From Siccirubricoccus deserti (lineage in GTDB: Bacteria; Pseudomonadota; Alphaproteobacteria; Acetobacterales; Acetobacteraceae), in NCBI RefSeq assembly GCF_014283215.1, contig NZ_JACOMF010000022.1:16274-80273 (forward strand): a stretch of 64,000 bases of DNA, given 5' to 3'. The first letter of the stretch is position 1. Every line of letters starts with the position of its first letter. Positions 36,075-46,689 of the stretch are shown piece by piece. Under the pieces are notes generated by a model. It saw nothing but the letters and a program-made list of their open reading frames with translations, was not told the DNA's origin and ran no database searches. The position numbers and the translations under genes are program-made.

Positions 36075-38114
36075 TTGGCCAGCCTTGCTCCCAGCCCTGA
36101 CGCTCCCAATCCGGCGCTTGCGGCCCAGGCCGCGCTTCTTGCCCGGCCGGTGACGGAAGAGCGGCGGATGGCGGATGCGATCCGGGCGCTGGCGATCGAC
36201 GCGGTGGAGCAGGCGAAATCCGGCCATCCCGGCATGCCGATGGGCATGGCCGATGCGGCAACCACGCTGTTCACCAAATTCCTCAAATTCGACGCCGCCG
36301 ATCCGCGCTGGCCCGACCGCGACCGCTTCGTGCTCAGTGCCGGCCACGGCTCAATGCTGCTCTACGCGCTGCTCAACCTGACCGGGCAGGAGGGCATGGG
36401 GATCGACGACATCAAGCGGTTCCGGCAATTGCACTCGCCCGCCGCCGGTCATCCGGAATACGGCGAGCACCCGGGCATCGAGACCACCACCGGCCCCCTT
36501 GGCCAGGGGCTCGCCAATGCGGTCGGCATGGCGCTGGCCGAGCGGCTGCTGGCGGCGCGCTTCGGCAAGTCGCTGGTCGATCACCGCACCTGGGTTATCG
36601 CCGGAGACGGCTGCCTGCAGGAAGGCATCAGCCATGAGGCCGCGAGTCTTGCCGGGCATCTGCAACTCTCGAAGCTGACCGTCCTCTACGACGACAACAG
36701 CATCACCATCGATGGCGACACCGCGCTCTCCTTCACCGACGACACGCTGAAGCGCTTCGCCGCCTATGGCTGGGCGGTGCGGCGGGTGGATGGACATGAT
36801 CCGGCCGACCTCGCCGCGGCGATGCTCTGGGCCAGCCGCAGCCGGCGCCCGACATTGCTGGCCTGCAAGACCATCATCGGCTTCTCCGCCCCGACCAAGG
36901 CCGGCACCGCCGGCAGCCACGGCAGCCCGCTTGGACCCACCGAAGCGGCGGCGGCCAAGAGCGCGCTGGGTTGGAACCATCCGCCCTTCGAGGTGCCGGA
37001 TGGCCTCCGCGCCCAGTGGGAGGCCGCCGGCCGCCGCAGCGCCGGCACCCGCCGATCCTGGCTGAAGCGCCTGACCCGGCATCCGCAGCGCGAGGAATTC
37101 GAGCGCGCCATTGCCGGCCGCCTGCCCAACGCCTGGCATGAGGCGCTGGCCACGTTGCGGATCCAGACCGCCGAGCAGAAGCCGAAGCTCGCCACCCGTG
37201 TCGCCTCGCAAAAGGCGCTGGAAGCGCTGGTGCCGGCGGTGCCGGAGATGGTCGGCGGCTCAGCCGACCTCACCGGCTCGAACAATACCAATGTGAAGGG
37301 CATCCCCGCCGTTACCCCGGGGAATTTCGCCGGCCGCTACATCCACTACGGCGTGCGCGAGCACGGCATGGCGGCGGCGATGAACGGCATGGCGCTGCAT
37401 GGCGGCATCATCCCCTATTCCGGCACCTTCCTGGTCTTCGCCGACTACATGCGGCCGGCCATCCGGCTGGCGGCGCTGATGCGCCAGCGGGTGATCCATG
37501 TGTTGACGCATGACAGCATCGGCCTCGGCGAGGATGGCCCGACCCACCAGCCGGTGGAGACGCTGGCCGGGCTGCGCGCCATCCCCAACCTCTGCGTCTT
37601 CCGCCCCGGCGATGCGATGGAGACCGCCGAGTGCTGGGAACTGGCGGTGAAGCGCGCCGATGGCCCGACCGTGCTGGCGCTGTCGCGGCAGAACCTCGCC
37701 GCTTTCCGCACCGACACGGGCGAGAACCGCTGCGCCCGCGGCGGCTACGTCGTCGAGGAGGCGCCCGGCCCGCGGCAGGCGACGCTGATCGCCTCCGGCT
37801 CCGAGGTCGGGTTGGCGCTGGCGGCGCGGACGGCGCTGGAAGCGGAAGGCATCGCCACTGCGGTCGTGTCCCTGCCGTGCTGGGAACTCTTTGCCGCCCA
37901 GGACGCCTCCTACCGCGAGCAGGTGCTGGGCAGTGCATTGCGCGTCGGGATCGAGGCGGCGACCGGCTTCGGCTGGGAACGCTGGCTGGGGCCGGATGGC
38001 GTATTCGTCGGGATGACCGGCTTCGGCGCCAGCGCCCCGGCGGAGGCGCTGTTCAAGCATTTCGGCATCACCGCGGAGGCAGTGGTCGCGGCGGTGAAGA
38101 AGCGGCTAGGCTAA
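36075..38114 (+). CDS. tkt: Transketolase
   Basis: A thiamine-diphosphate enzyme of the pentose-phosphate and Calvin pathways, 679 residues. The TPP region (GDGCLQEG...DDNSITIDG), the early [12 protein letters not shown] and [16 protein letters not shown] motifs and the late [21 protein letters not shown] are present. The start is TTG at 36075, because AGGAGGA lies seven bases upstream and the length then fits the family; ATG 35988 is the alternative. It is first of the tkt-gap-pgk run; gap starts 31 bases after its stop. Confidence 0.95.
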   Translation: MASLAPSPDAPNPALAAQAALLARPVTEERRMADAIRALAIDAVEQAKSGHPGMPMGMADAATTLFTKFLKFDAADPRWPDRDRFVLSAGHGSMLLYALLNLTGQEGMGIDDIKRFRQLHSPAAGHPEYGEHPGIETTTGPLGQGLANAVGMALAERLLAARFGKSLVDHRTWVIAGDGCLQEGISHEAASLAGHLQLSKLTVLYDDNSITIDGDTALSFTDDTLKRFAAYGWAVRRVDGHDPADLAAAMLWASRSRRPTLLACKTIIGFSAPTKAGTAGSHGSPLGPTEAAAAKSALGWNHPPFEVPDGLRAQWEAAGRRSAGTRRSWLKRLTRHPQREEFERAIAGRLPNAWHEALATLRIQTAEQKPKLATRVASQKALEALVPAVPEMVGGSADLTGSNNTNVKGIPAVTPGNFAGRYIHYGVREHGMAAAMNGMALHGGIIPYSGTFLVFADYMRPAIRLAALMRQRVIHVLTHDSIGLGEDGPTHQPVETLAGLRAIPNLCVFRPGDAMETAECWELAVKRADGPTVLALSRQNLAAFRTDTGENRCARGGYVVEEAPGPRQATLIASGSEVGLALAARTALEAEGIATAVVSLPCWELFAAQDASYREQVLGSALRVGIEAATGFGWERWLGPDGVFVGMTGFGASAPAEALFKHFGITAEAVVAAVKKRLG

Positions 38115-38145
38115 ACGAACAGAAATACGGGAAAGGACGACGATC

Positions 38146-39162
38146 ATGGCCGTAAAGGTCGCCATCAACGGGTTCGGGCGCATCGGGCGTCTGGTGTTGC
38201 GGGCCCTGATCGAGAGCGGGCGCAGCGATGTGGAATGCATCGCGATCAACGACCTCGGCAGCGTCGAGGCGAACGCCCACCTCTTCCGCTACGACAGCGT
38301 CCATGGCCGTTTCCCCGGCGAGGTCGCGGTCGATGGCAACAAGATCATCATCACCGCCAATGGCCGCACCTATGCGCCGATCACCGTCAGCGCCGAGCGT
38401 GACCCGACCAAGGTGCCGTTCCAGGGCGTCGACGTGGCGCTGGAATGCACCGGCATCTTCGCCAGCAAGGAAAAGGCCTCGGCGCTGATCACCGCCGGCG
38501 CCCGCAAGGTTATCATCTCGGCGCCCGGCGACAATGCCGATGCGACCATCGTCTATGGCGTGAACCACCAGACGCTGACCAAGGAGATGACCGTCATCTC
38601 CAATGCGTCCTGCACCACCAACTGCCTGGCGCCGGTCGCCAAGGTGCTGCACGACAATTTCGGCATCCTGCGCGGCTACATGGTCACCATCCACGCCTAC
38701 ACCGGCGACCAGAACACCGTCGACACGCTGCACAAGGACCTGCACCGCGCCCGCGCCGCGGCGGTCTCCGCCATCCCGACCAGCACTGGCGCGGCCAAGG
38801 CCGTCGGCCTGGTGCTGCCGGAGCTGAAGGGCAAGCTGGACGGCACCGCCATCCGCATCCCGACGCCGAATGTCTCCCTGGTCTCGCTCGACGTGAACCT
38901 GAAGAAGGAAGGCGTGACGAAGGAGGACATCAACGCGGCGATGAAGGCGGCCTCCGAGGGCGCGCTGAAGGGCATCCTCGCCTACAACACCGCGCCGCTG
39001 GTCAGCATCGACTTCAACCACAACCCGGCCAGCAGCACCTTCGATGCCACCCAGACCGCGGTGGTTGATGGCGCGATGGCGCGGGTGATGAGCTGGTACG
39101 ACAATGAGTGGGGCTTCTCCAACCGGATGAGCGACACCGCGGCGCTGTTCGGCTCGCTCTGA
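38146..39162 (+). CDS. gap: Glyceraldehyde-3-phosphate dehydrogenase, type I
   Basis: A 338-residue NAD(P)-dependent enzyme. The N-terminus [14 protein letters not shown] binds the cofactor, the catalytic Cys at about 156 lies in SNASCTTN, and the C-terminal [13 protein letters not shown] is typical. The ATG has GGAAAGGA upstream. Between tkt and pgk it forms the triose-phosphate core shared by glycolysis and gluconeogenesis. Confidence 0.97.
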   Translation: MAVKVAINGFGRIGRLVLRALIESGRSDVECIAINDLGSVEANAHLFRYDSVHGRFPGEVAVDGNKIIITANGRTYAPITVSAERDPTKVPFQGVDVALECTGIFASKEKASALITAGARKVIISAPGDNADATIVYGVNHQTLTKEMTVISNASCTTNCLAPVAKVLHDNFGILRGYMVTIHAYTGDQNTVDTLHKDLHRARAAAVSAIPTSTGAAKAVGLVLPELKGKLDGTAIRIPTPNVSLVSLDVNLKKEGVTKEDINAAMKAASEGALKGILAYNTAPLVSIDFNHNPASSTFDATQTAVVDGAMARVMSWYDNEWGFSNRMSDTAALFGSL

Positions 39163-39172
39163 TTGCTCCGTG

Positions 39173-39209
39173 CGCCATCATGCCCAGGCTTGGCCTGGCA
39201 TGATGGCGG
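39173..39209 (+). terminator. Stable hairpin between gap and pgk
   Basis: The arms cgccatcatgcc and ggcatgatggcg pair, extended by caggc/gcctg with a small bulge, 11 bases after the gap stop. There is no T tract. It may be a weak terminator or an RNA stabiliser that lowers pgk relative to gap. Confidence 0.45.
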
Positions 39210-39272
39210 CGCCAGGAGAGCTGGCCGGGTCTAGCCCGGCCTGACGATGATACCGCCGGAGGACGCGCCCGC

Positions 39273-40469
39273 ATGCCCCGTTTCCGCACGCTCGATGACC
39301 TGGATCCCCGCGGCAAGCGGGTGCTGCTGCGCGCCGATCTGAACGTCCCGGTGCGGGATGGCCGCATCACCGACCGCACCCGGATCGAGCGGCTTTGCCC
39401 CACCATCCGCGAGCTGGCGGAGAAGGGGGGACGGGTCATCGTCTGCAGCCATTTTGACCGGCCCAAGGGCAAGCGCGTGCCGGAGATGTCGCTGCGGCCG
39501 ATGGCCGAGGCGCTCGCCGCCGTGCTCGATCGGACGGTCGGCTTCGCCGACGACTGCGTCGGACCGGAGGCGGAGGCCGCGGTGGCGAAGCTTGCCGATG
39601 GCGAGGTGCTGCTGTTGGAGAACACCCGCTTCCACGCCGGCGAGGAGAAGAACGACCCGGCGCTGGCCGCTGGCCTGGCGAAGCTGGCGGATGTCTTCGT
39701 CAACGACGCCTTCTCTGCGGCGCATCGCGCCCATGCCAGCACCGAAGGCGTGGCGCGGCTGCTGCCAAGCTATGCCGGTCGGCTGATGCAGGCCGAGCTG
39801 GAGGCGCTGGACGCCGCGCTCGGCAGCCCGAAGCGCCCGGTGGTCGCCATCGTCGGCGGCGCCAAGGTCAGCACCAAGCTCGACCTGCTGGGCAATCTGT
39901 CGAAGCGGGTGGACGTGCTGGTCATCGGCGGCGCCATGGCGAATACCTTCCTTGCGGCGCAGGGCCATAAGATGGGCAAGTCGCTGCAGGAAGCCGAGAT
40001 GCATGACACCGCCCGGCAGATCCTGGAGCAGGCGAAGTCCGGCCGTTGCGAGATCCTGCTGCCGTCCGACCTCGTCGTCGCCGCCACCTTCGCCGAGCAT
40101 GCGCCAACCCGTACCGTCGGGGTCGATGCGGTGCCGTCCGACATGATGGCGCTCGACATCGGCCCGGATACGGTGGCGGCGATCGAGGCGCGGCTGCGCC
40201 AGGCTGCGACATTGGTCTGGAACGGTCCGGTCGGCGCCTTCGAGACCCCTCCCTTCGATGCGGCGACGGTCGAGATCGCCGCATCGGTGGCCGGTCTCAC
40301 CCAATCCGCCGGGCTGGTGTCGATCGGTGGCGGCGGCGATACCGTCGCGGCGCTGAAGCATGCCGGGGTGGCGGAGCGGATGACCTATGTCTCGGCCGCC
40401 GGGGGAGCCTTCCTTGAATGGCTGGAAGGCAAGACCCTGCCCGGCGTGGCGGCGCTGGAGACCGCCTGA
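39273..40469 (+). CDS. pgk: Phosphoglycerate kinase
   Basis: A 398-residue enzyme that transfers phosphate between 1,3-bisphosphoglycerate and ADP. The signature [12 protein letters not shown], substrate His in [21 protein letters not shown] and the nucleotide loop [12 protein letters not shown] are present, and the length is normal. It is third of the tkt-gap-pgk block, 110 bases after gap. Confidence 0.96.
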   Translation: MPRFRTLDDLDPRGKRVLLRADLNVPVRDGRITDRTRIERLCPTIRELAEKGGRVIVCSHFDRPKGKRVPEMSLRPMAEALAAVLDRTVGFADDCVGPEAEAAVAKLADGEVLLLENTRFHAGEEKNDPALAAGLAKLADVFVNDAFSAAHRAHASTEGVARLLPSYAGRLMQAELEALDAALGSPKRPVVAIVGGAKVSTKLDLLGNLSKRVDVLVIGGAMANTFLAAQGHKMGKSLQEAEMHDTARQILEQAKSGRCEILLPSDLVVAATFAEHAPTRTVGVDAVPSDMMALDIGPDTVAAIEARLRQAATLVWNGPVGAFETPPFDAATVEIAASVAGLTQSAGLVSIGGGGDTVAALKHAGVAERMTYVSAAGGAFLEWLEGKTLPGVAALETA

Positions 40470-40696
40470 AACCGGCCGCTCCGGTGCCGGGGTTTGACTT
40501 GGCCGGAGCACGGCTGCCACTCTCGCCGCAATACTGACCGGGCAGCCGCCATCGCGCTGCAGGGCCTCCAGCCTTGAGGATGGCGCATGGGCGACGATTG
40601 GGTGCTTCACCGGCTAGCCGGGGCGGGATGGCTTTGCGCCGCCGCCGCCGCTGTGGAACAGATGTCGTCCCGTGTCCTGTCCGGAGCGACCTGACC

Positions 40697-41464
40697 ATGC
40701 CCGCCTTCGTGCCTCCCGGCGTCATCGGCCACAACCGCACCATCGTCACCCCGCATTACGCCGTGCTGCCGCCCGACGGGATGTTCCCGAGCCTGCTGCC
40801 CGGCCTGCGTGATGCCACGGTGTTCTTCCAGGCGACGCCGCTGATGGGCGCCCGCTTCGCGCAAGGCCGGTTGGAGGTGGCGCCCGGTGGCGGCACCACC
40901 ACGCCGCGGGACGACGGGCTGGAGCACTTCTTCTACGTCCTGGACGGCACGCTGGAGGTCGCCGCCGGTGGCACCACCCAGCGGCTGGAGGCCGGCGGCT
41001 TCGCCTATATCCCTGGCGGCACCGCCTATGGCTTCCGCAACGCCGGCGCCGCCCCTGCGCGGGCGAGCTGGCTGAAGCGCCGCTACGTCGTCGCCCCCGG
41101 CATCGCCGCGCCGAAGCCCCGCTTCGGCAGCCGGGTGGAGACGCCGGTCAGCCGCGTCGATGATAGCGGACGCTGGCGGCAGTACCTGCTCGGCACTGCC
41201 GATCTCTCGATGGATTTCGAGATGAACATCATGGGCTTCGGGCCGGGCACGCATTTCCATTGCGTCGAGACCCATGTCTTCGAGCACGGGCTGGTCATGC
41301 TGGAAGGGCAGGGGCTGCAGCTGCTGAACCGCGACTGGCACGAGCTCTGGACCGGCGATTTTGTCTGGATGGGCAGCTTCGTGCCGCAGCAATTCTACTG
41401 CACCGGCTGGAGCGGCGCCGCCTATCTTCTGTACAAGGACGTCAACCGGGACGTGCCGTTATGA
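40697..41464 (+). CDS. allE: (S)-ureidoglycine aminohydrolase, bicupin
   Basis: A 255-residue two-cupin protein. GHNRTIVTPHYAVLPPDGMFPSLLPG, the first cupin around TTPRDDGLEHFFYVLDG, and the second with Mn-ligand-like GTHFHCVETHVFEHG are characteristic of AllE/UGlyAH. That enzyme releases ammonia from ureidoglycine in purine (allantoin) breakdown. The start is ATG 40697 with GGAG about 10 bases upstream. It overlaps the next gene by ATGA. Other allantoin genes are not in the window. Confidence 0.9.
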   Translation: MPAFVPPGVIGHNRTIVTPHYAVLPPDGMFPSLLPGLRDATVFFQATPLMGARFAQGRLEVAPGGGTTTPRDDGLEHFFYVLDGTLEVAAGGTTQRLEAGGFAYIPGGTAYGFRNAGAAPARASWLKRRYVVAPGIAAPKPRFGSRVETPVSRVDDSGRWRQYLLGTADLSMDFEMNIMGFGPGTHFHCVETHVFEHGLVMLEGQGLQLLNRDWHELWTGDFVWMGSFVPQQFYCTGWSGAAYLLYKDVNRDVPL

Positions 41465-41754
41465 GCGCCACCACCGAGCAGGCTCCCACGCCAGCGAACA
41501 TGATGCGTCCGGCCGGCAATGCGGATGCGGCGAGGCTGGCGTGGCCTGACGCACCTGCCGCATTGCTGCCGGCGACCGGCCCGCTGGCCGCATTGGCCGA
41601 GGGCTGGCGGCGGGTTGCCGCGGGGCTTCTGCTTGGCTTGGTGCAGGTGGCGCCGTCGCATGTGCTGCCGCGGGGGCGCTGGAGCTTCGTACAGGCCGGC
41701 TACGCCGCCCGGCATCGCGACCATCTGCGGATGATGCGGCGCGACGCGGCATGA
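41461..41754 (+). CDS. Small protein of unknown function
   Basis: A 97-residue protein, Ala/Arg-rich, with a possible hydrophobic helix in the middle (VAAGLLLGLVQVA). It overlaps both neighbours by ATGA, which strongly supports that it is translated. No family was recognised. Context suggests a function with AllE and the following hydrolase. Confidence 0.7.
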   Translation: MSATTEQAPTPANMMRPAGNADAARLAWPDAPAALLPATGPLAALAEGWRRVAAGLLLGLVQVAPSHVLPRGRWSFVQAGYAARHRDHLRMMRRDAA

Positions 41755-42764
41755 ACTGGCCAGTCACCGAAGGCCGCTTCGCGCTCGGCGACCTGCCGCT
41801 GCACAAGGGCGGCACGCTGCCGGGGGCGGAGATCGTCTGGCGGGCGCATGGCACGCTCTCTCCGCTGCGCGACAATGTCGTGGTCTATCCGACCAGCTAT
41901 GGCGCGCAGCACCCGGACCTCGAATGGCTGATCGGGCCGGATGGCATCCTCGACCCGACGCGCTGGTTCATCGTCATCCCCAACATGTTCGCGGGCGGCC
42001 TGTCCTCCTCCCCCTCCAACACCGCGCCCTGGCCGGCGCTGGTGACCGCCTGGGACAATGTCGCGGCGCAGCGCCGGCTGCTGCGGGAGATCTGGAGGAT
42101 CGAGCGCCTGCGCGCGGTCTATGGCTGGTCGATGGGGGCGCAGCAGGCCTACCATTGGGCGGCCGCCTTCCCAGAGGCGGTGGAGCGCATCGTGGTGAAC
42201 TGCGGCAGCGCCCGCACCAGCGTGCACAACCAGGTCTTTCTGCGCGGGCTGATCGCCACCCTGGAAGCCGCGCCGGAATACGACGGCACCGCGCTGTTTT
42301 CCGCCCAGCCGCGCGCCGCGTTGCGCGCCTTCGGCCGGATCTATGCCGGCTGGGCGCTGAGCCAGGATTTCTACCGCGCCGGGCTGCACCTCTCGGCCCT
42401 CGGCGCCCCCGACCTCGAGACCTTCCTGCGGACCGACTGGGAGGAACGCTTCGGCCGTCGTGCCGCCGCCGATCTGCTGGCCCAGCTCCGCTGCTGGGAT
42501 GCCGGGGACATCGCCGATACGCCGCGCCACGGTGGCGACCTCGCCGCCGCACTCGGCGCGATCGAGGCGCGGGTGCTGCTGATGCCCTCGGAGACCGATC
42601 TCTATTTCCGCGTTGCCGACAATGCCGCGGAGCTGCCGCATCTGCGGCATGGAAGGCTGCAGCCGATCCCGAGCATCTGGGGCCACCGCGCCGGCAACCC
42701 GGCGCCGAACCCGGCGGATGCCGCCTTCATCCGCGCCGCGGTCCGGGCCTTCCTCGACGGCTGA
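41751..42764 (+). CDS. MetX-like alpha/beta hydrolase
   Basis: A 337-residue alpha/beta-fold protein of the homoserine acetyltransferase-like group. The nucleophile Ser is in YGWSMGAQQAY, Asp in PSETDLYF and His in WGHRAGNP. It is shorter than true MetX and lacks the usual acyltransferase surroundings, so it is more likely a hydrolase acting on a small ester or amide. It is coupled by ATGA to the small gene behind allE. Confidence 0.82.
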   Translation: MNWPVTEGRFALGDLPLHKGGTLPGAEIVWRAHGTLSPLRDNVVVYPTSYGAQHPDLEWLIGPDGILDPTRWFIVIPNMFAGGLSSSPSNTAPWPALVTAWDNVAAQRRLLREIWRIERLRAVYGWSMGAQQAYHWAAAFPEAVERIVVNCGSARTSVHNQVFLRGLIATLEAAPEYDGTALFSAQPRAALRAFGRIYAGWALSQDFYRAGLHLSALGAPDLETFLRTDWEERFGRRAAADLLAQLRCWDAGDIADTPRHGGDLAAALGAIEARVLLMPSETDLYFRVADNAAELPHLRHGRLQPIPSIWGHRAGNPAPNPADAAFIRAAVRAFLDG

Positions 42765-42852
42765 AGCCTCCCGCGGCGCGGTGCGATTTCGTTACACGCT
42801 CCGCACCCTCGCTGCTGCTACGCTCGCGCCGATCCGGGAAAGCGCGCCGCGC

Positions 42853-43677
42853 ATGATCACCATCCTGCAGATTTCCGACGCCCATCTCTCACCGCGCAGC
42901 CCGCTGTTCCAGGATAATCTGGCGGAGATCGCCGCCTGGGCCGCGGCGTCGCCGCCCGACCTCGTGATTGCCAGCGGCGATCTTTCGCTGGATGGCGCCG
43001 GCCAGGCGGAGGATCTGAAATTCGCCGCCGGGTTGCTGCGCGCCCTGCCGGCGCCGCTGCTGGCCATCCCCGGCAACCACGATGTCGGCAGCCATCCCCG
43101 CACCATGCCGCGCCAGCCGGTGGATGCGGCACGGCTCGCCCGGTTCCGTGCCCTGGTCGGCGCGGATCGCTGGCTGCGCGACCTGCCGGGCTGGCGGCTG
43201 GTCGGGCTCGACACCGAGATCATGGGCACCGGCCTGCCCGACGAGGCAGAGCAGGCCGGCTTCATTGCCATGGCCACCACCGGCATCGGCGACCGTCGCC
43301 TTGCCCTGTTCCTTCACAAGCCGGTCTTCGTGACCGCGCCGGAGGAGCCGGTCTTCGACTACTGGTCCGTCCCGCCCGCCGCCCGGTCCACCCTGGCGCC
43401 GCTGCTCGGCCACCCTGCGCTGCGGCTGGTCGCCTCCGGCCATCTGCATCTGCATCGGGAGGAGATTCACGGCGCCGTACGCTACGCCTGGGCGCCGGCG
43501 CTCTCCTTCGTGGTGGCGCCCGAGGACCAGCCCGGGCTGCCGGGTGAGCGCCCCTGCGGCGCGCTGCTGCACCGGCTGCACGCCGACCATGTGGAGACCA
43601 GCCTGCTCTCGCCGCCCGGGCTGCGGCGCCACTGGATCAACGACATCCGCGACCTGACCTATCCGCGCGGCGGGTAG
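42853..43677 (+). CDS. Calcineurin-like metallophosphoesterase
   Basis: A 274-residue protein with the full metal-site set: SDAHL, GDL, GNHD, a central His in FLHKPV and GHLHLH. It resembles 3',5'-cyclic nucleotide phosphodiesterases (CpdA/Rv0805 type), but the substrate is not fixed by sequence. The ATG at 42853 lies 88 bases after the hydrolase gene on the same strand. A family A hairpin follows 8 bases after the stop. Confidence 0.88.
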   Translation: MITILQISDAHLSPRSPLFQDNLAEIAAWAAASPPDLVIASGDLSLDGAGQAEDLKFAAGLLRALPAPLLAIPGNHDVGSHPRTMPRQPVDAARLARFRALVGADRWLRDLPGWRLVGLDTEIMGTGLPDEAEQAGFIAMATTGIGDRRLALFLHKPVFVTAPEEPVFDYWSVPPAARSTLAPLLGHPALRLVASGHLHLHREEIHGAVRYAWAPALSFVVAPEDQPGLPGERPCGALLHRLHADHVETSLLSPPGLRRHWINDIRDLTYPRGG

Positions 43678-43685
43678 GGCAGGCT

Positions 43686-43713
43686 CAGGCTGACCATATT
43701 CGGTTAGCCTGAA
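43686..43713. repeat. Imperfect 11-bp palindrome (family A), second copy
   Basis: tcaggctgacc and ggttagcctga flank a 6-base loop, with one G-T mismatch. The same arms form the hairpin at 35743-35769. It sits between the convergent phosphoesterase and EamA genes, where it could stop transcription from either side. Confidence 0.65.
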
Positions 43714-43781
43714 GCTCATGCTCCAGTGCTGCAGCCGCGCCAGGCACTCGGAGGCCGTGACTCAACGGCCCCTGGCCGGCC

Positions 43782-44645
43782 TCACCGTCGCGCCTGGAAC
43801 AGCACCGCCAGCCCGGTCAACGTCACCGCTCCGCCGGCGAGATCGGTCCAGGCCAGGCGCTCTCCCAGCAGCGCCCAGCCGAACACCGCGGCCAGCGGCG
43901 GGGCCAGCAATTGCAGCGCCGCCGCGGTTGCCGGCGGCAGCCGCTTCAGCATGACGAAATACAGCGCATAGCCACCCACCCCGACCACCAGCACGCCATA
44001 GAGCAGGGACAGCGCCGCGGTCAGGCTCGGCACGCCGGGCAACCGCGGCTCCAGCAGGCCCGCCAGCAGCAGCAGGGTCACCGCCGCCACCGTGGTCTGG
44101 CCGAAATTGGCGGTCCAGGCATCCACCCGGCCGCGCGCCGGGGCGAAGCACAACAGGCCGACCGCCTGGCTCAGCGCCCCGCCCAGCGCCAGCAGCACCG
44201 CCCAGCCCTCCGCCGCATGGAAATCGCCGAGCCCGCGCCCGGCGCCCAGTACCGCGACGCCAAGCCAGCCGAGCCCCAGCCCCGCCCAGGCCAGCGGCGG
44301 CACCCGCTGGCGAAGCACCAGCGCTTCCCCCGCCGCGACGAAGAGCGGAGCGGTCGAGGAGAGCAGCGCCACCAGCCCGGAGGGCAACACCGCCGAGGCC
44401 ATCCAGGCCGGCGCCAGATACCCCGCCGTGCCGAAGACTCCCATTGCCGTCAGCCGGGCGATATCGCCGCGCTGCGGCAGCCGCACCCCGCGCACTGCCA
44501 GCACCAGGGCCAGCACCGGCACCACCAGGGCAAAGCGCGCCGCGACGCCCCAGAGCGGCGGCCATTCCGGGACCAGCCCCTTGATGGCGGTGAAGGCCGA
44601 AGCCCAGATCGCCACGAACAGCAGCCCAAGGCCGAACCCAGCCAC
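43782..44645 (-). CDS. EamA/DMT-family permease
   Basis: A 287-residue inner-membrane protein with about ten hydrophobic segments arranged as two EamA repeats (first around FVAIWASAFTAIKGLVP, second starting near GGALSQAVGL). Such proteins export amino acids or other metabolites. The solute cannot be inferred. It is a single gene transcribed toward the phosphoesterase. Confidence 0.88.
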   Translation of the reverse strand: MAGFGLGLLFVAIWASAFTAIKGLVPEWPPLWGVAARFALVVPVLALVLAVRGVRLPQRGDIARLTAMGVFGTAGYLAPAWMASAVLPSGLVALLSSTAPLFVAAGEALVLRQRVPPLAWAGLGLGWLGVAVLGAGRGLGDFHAAEGWAVLLALGGALSQAVGLLCFAPARGRVDAWTANFGQTTVAAVTLLLLAGLLEPRLPGVPSLTAALSLLYGVLVVGVGGYALYFVMLKRLPPATAAALQLLAPPLAAVFGWALLGERLAWTDLAGGAVTLTGLAVLFQARR

Positions 44646-44780
44646 GGCCGCTACCCCCGCAGCGACGGAGCGCGCCAGCCGGCGCGATCAGCGGCTGCCC
44701 GGGCGCATGGCCCCGGCGCCGCCCATCCGCCCGCGCAAGCGACATGCTCCATCGAGGGCAATCCTCCGATCCAGGCGGTG

Positions 44781-45629
44781 CTAGGTATGCCCCCGGCGCG
44801 CCAGCGCGGCTTCCAGCGTATTCTCCAGCAGGCAGGCAATGGTCATCGGCCCGACGCCGCCCGGCACCGGGGTGATGGCGGCGGCGCGCGGCAACGCCTC
44901 GGCGAAGGCGACGTCGCCGACCAGCTTGCCGGCGGCATTGCGGTTGATGCCGACGTCGATGACGATGGCGCCTTCCCCGACCCAATCACCGCGCACCAGC
45001 TCCGGCTTGCCGACGGCGGCGACCAGGATCTCCGCCCGGCGGCATTCGGCGGCCAGATCCCGGGTATTGGAATGCACCATGGTCACGGTGCAGTCGGCGT
45101 CCAGCAGCAGCTGCGCCATCGGCCGTCCGACGATCTGGCTGCGGCCGAGCACCACCGCCCGGGCGCCGCGGAGGGTCGCCCCGGCCTCCCGCAGCAGGTG
45201 CATCACGCCCTTCGGCGTGCAGGGCACCAGCCCATGCTGCCGGGTGACGAGCTTGCCGGCATTCACCGTGTGGAAGCCATCCACATCCTTCGCCGGATCG
45301 ATGGCGGCGATCACCATCTCCGGGCGGATCTGCGGCGGCAGCGGCAGCTGCACCAGGATGCCATCCACCGCCGGGTCGATGTTGAGGTTCTCGACCAGCA
45401 TCAGCAGATCGGATTCCCGCGCCTCGGCCGGCAGGTGGATGGTCGAGCTGTCGAAGCCCGCGGCCAGCGCGGCGCGGTCCTTGTTGCGGACATAAACGCC
45501 ACTGGCCGGGTCCTCGCCCACCCGCACCACGCGCAGGCCGGGGCGGAAATGCAGGCCGGCGATGCGGGTGGCGAGGCCGGCGCGCAGCCGCTCTGCCACC
45601 GCCTTGCCGTCGATGATGCGGGCGGTCAT
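44781..45629 (-). CDS. folD: Methylene-THF dehydrogenase / methenyl-THF cyclohydrolase
   Basis: A 282-residue bifunctional enzyme of one-carbon metabolism. Catalytic Tyr and Lys are in the YVRNKDRAA region, followed by [11 protein letters not shown], the DVDGFH loop, [17 protein letters not shown] for NADP binding and PGGVGPMT. The start overlaps the yggU stop by ATGA. It is third of a minus-strand yggT-yggU-folD operon. Confidence 0.95.
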   Translation of the reverse strand: MTARIIDGKAVAERLRAGLATRIAGLHFRPGLRVVRVGEDPASGVYVRNKDRAALAAGFDSSTIHLPAEARESDLLMLVENLNIDPAVDGILVQLPLPPQIRPEMVIAAIDPAKDVDGFHTVNAGKLVTRQHGLVPCTPKGVMHLLREAGATLRGARAVVLGRSQIVGRPMAQLLLDADCTVTMVHSNTRDLAAECRRAEILVAAVGKPELVRGDWVGEGAIVIDVGINRNAAGKLVGDVAFAEALPRAAAITPVPGGVGPMTIACLLENTLEAALARRGHT

Positions 45630-45946
45630 GCAAGACTCTCCAGCCTGGCGCCAAGGGCGGCGGGGTCGCCCGCCACCTGCAGTGTCTTCTCCCGCGCCGC
45701 GGCACCATGGAGCAATTGCACGGCGGAAGGCGCGACGCTCAGCGCCTCGGCCAGGGCGATGCAGGCGGCGCGGCTGGCCTTGCCATCCTCCGGTGCCTCG
45801 GTAACGGCGATCCTGAGGCGCGGGCCATCGGCGGCCGCCCCACCCGGGCCGGGAATGATGCCGCCGAGGCCGGCCCGGTGCGCGCGCGGCTGCACCTTTA
45901 CCCGCACCGCGACACCGTTGCCTTCAGCGCGCCACCAGCCGGTCAA
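45626..45946 (-). CDS. DUF167 (YggU) family protein
   Basis: A 106-residue small protein with the DUF167 pattern [13 protein letters not shown] and [20 protein letters not shown] (here DGKASRA). The structure is known in the family, but the function is not. It overlaps both neighbours by ATGA. Confidence 0.85.
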   Translation of the reverse strand: MTGWWRAEGNGVAVRVKVQPRAHRAGLGGIIPGPGGAAADGPRLRIAVTEAPEDGKASRAACIALAEALSVAPSAVQLLHGAAAREKTLQVAGDPAALGARLESLA

Positions 45947-46254
45947 AAATACAGCCCCGACCGGATCAGCGAATTGGCGATGGCGCCGAGTAGCAGCTTC
46001 GCCGCCGAGATCAGCAGCAGCACCGCCAGCGGCGCCAGATCGATCGGGCCGAGGTTGGGCAGCACCCGGCGCAGCCGATTGAACAGCGGCTCCGTCACCC
46101 GGTAGAGGAAATCCGCCACCGTCCAGACGATACGGTTACGGGTGTCCAGCACCCCGAACTGAATCAGCATCTGCACGATGACGGCGAGCAGCACCGCCCA
46201 CCACAGCAGGTCCAGCACGGCGCTGGCCAGGTAAAACACCACATCCAGGAACAT
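45943..46254 (-). CDS. YggT-family membrane protein
   Basis: A 103-residue protein with two long hydrophobic segments (about residues 8-32 and 70-92) and the YggT hallmark FLYRVTEPLFNRLRRVLPNLGPIDLAPL. The family is linked to cell-division and osmotic functions. It is first of the yggT-yggU-folD operon and divergent from tRNA-Ala. Confidence 0.87.
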   Translation of the reverse strand: MFLDVVFYLASAVLDLLWWAVLLAVIVQMLIQFGVLDTRNRIVWTVADFLYRVTEPLFNRLRRVLPNLGPIDLAPLAVLLLISAAKLLLGAIANSLIRSGLYF

Positions 46255-46341
46255 CAGGCCAACCCCGCCGGTGACGCGGCCGCAACCTAGTAAGTGCCGG
46301 GGGCGGGGGCAAGCGCGAGCAGAAAATAGGTCCGGGGCAGC

Positions 46342-46370
46342 TTGACTTCCAGCGGCGCCGGAGGCATCTA
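46342..46370 (+). promoter_or_regulatory. Possible promoter of tRNA-Ala
   Basis: ttgact is followed, after 17 bases, by catcta, about 43 bases before the tRNA. The -35 box is near consensus and the -10 box is poor, so this is tentative. Confidence 0.3.
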
Positions 46371-46412
46371 GCGCGCCCTGCGGGACCCCAAGCCCGCATG
46401 CGCCGGTGGCGC

Positions 46413-46488
<76 letters not shown>

Positions 46489-46689
46489 CCCTCCCTCCCC
46501 AATTGAAGCATGCCGGGATGGTCAGGTAGCCCTGAGCAGGCCGGGGTCGCGAAATCCGCTACGATCCGTGGCGGCCGCTATTTGATCGAAGATCGGTTAC
46601 CGAAAGGATGCGGCGGACGGCGCATGCCGAAGCGCGGCGCAGGTCATGCGCGGCACCCTCCGGCCAGGAATGCAGTGATGCTGCGCCGG

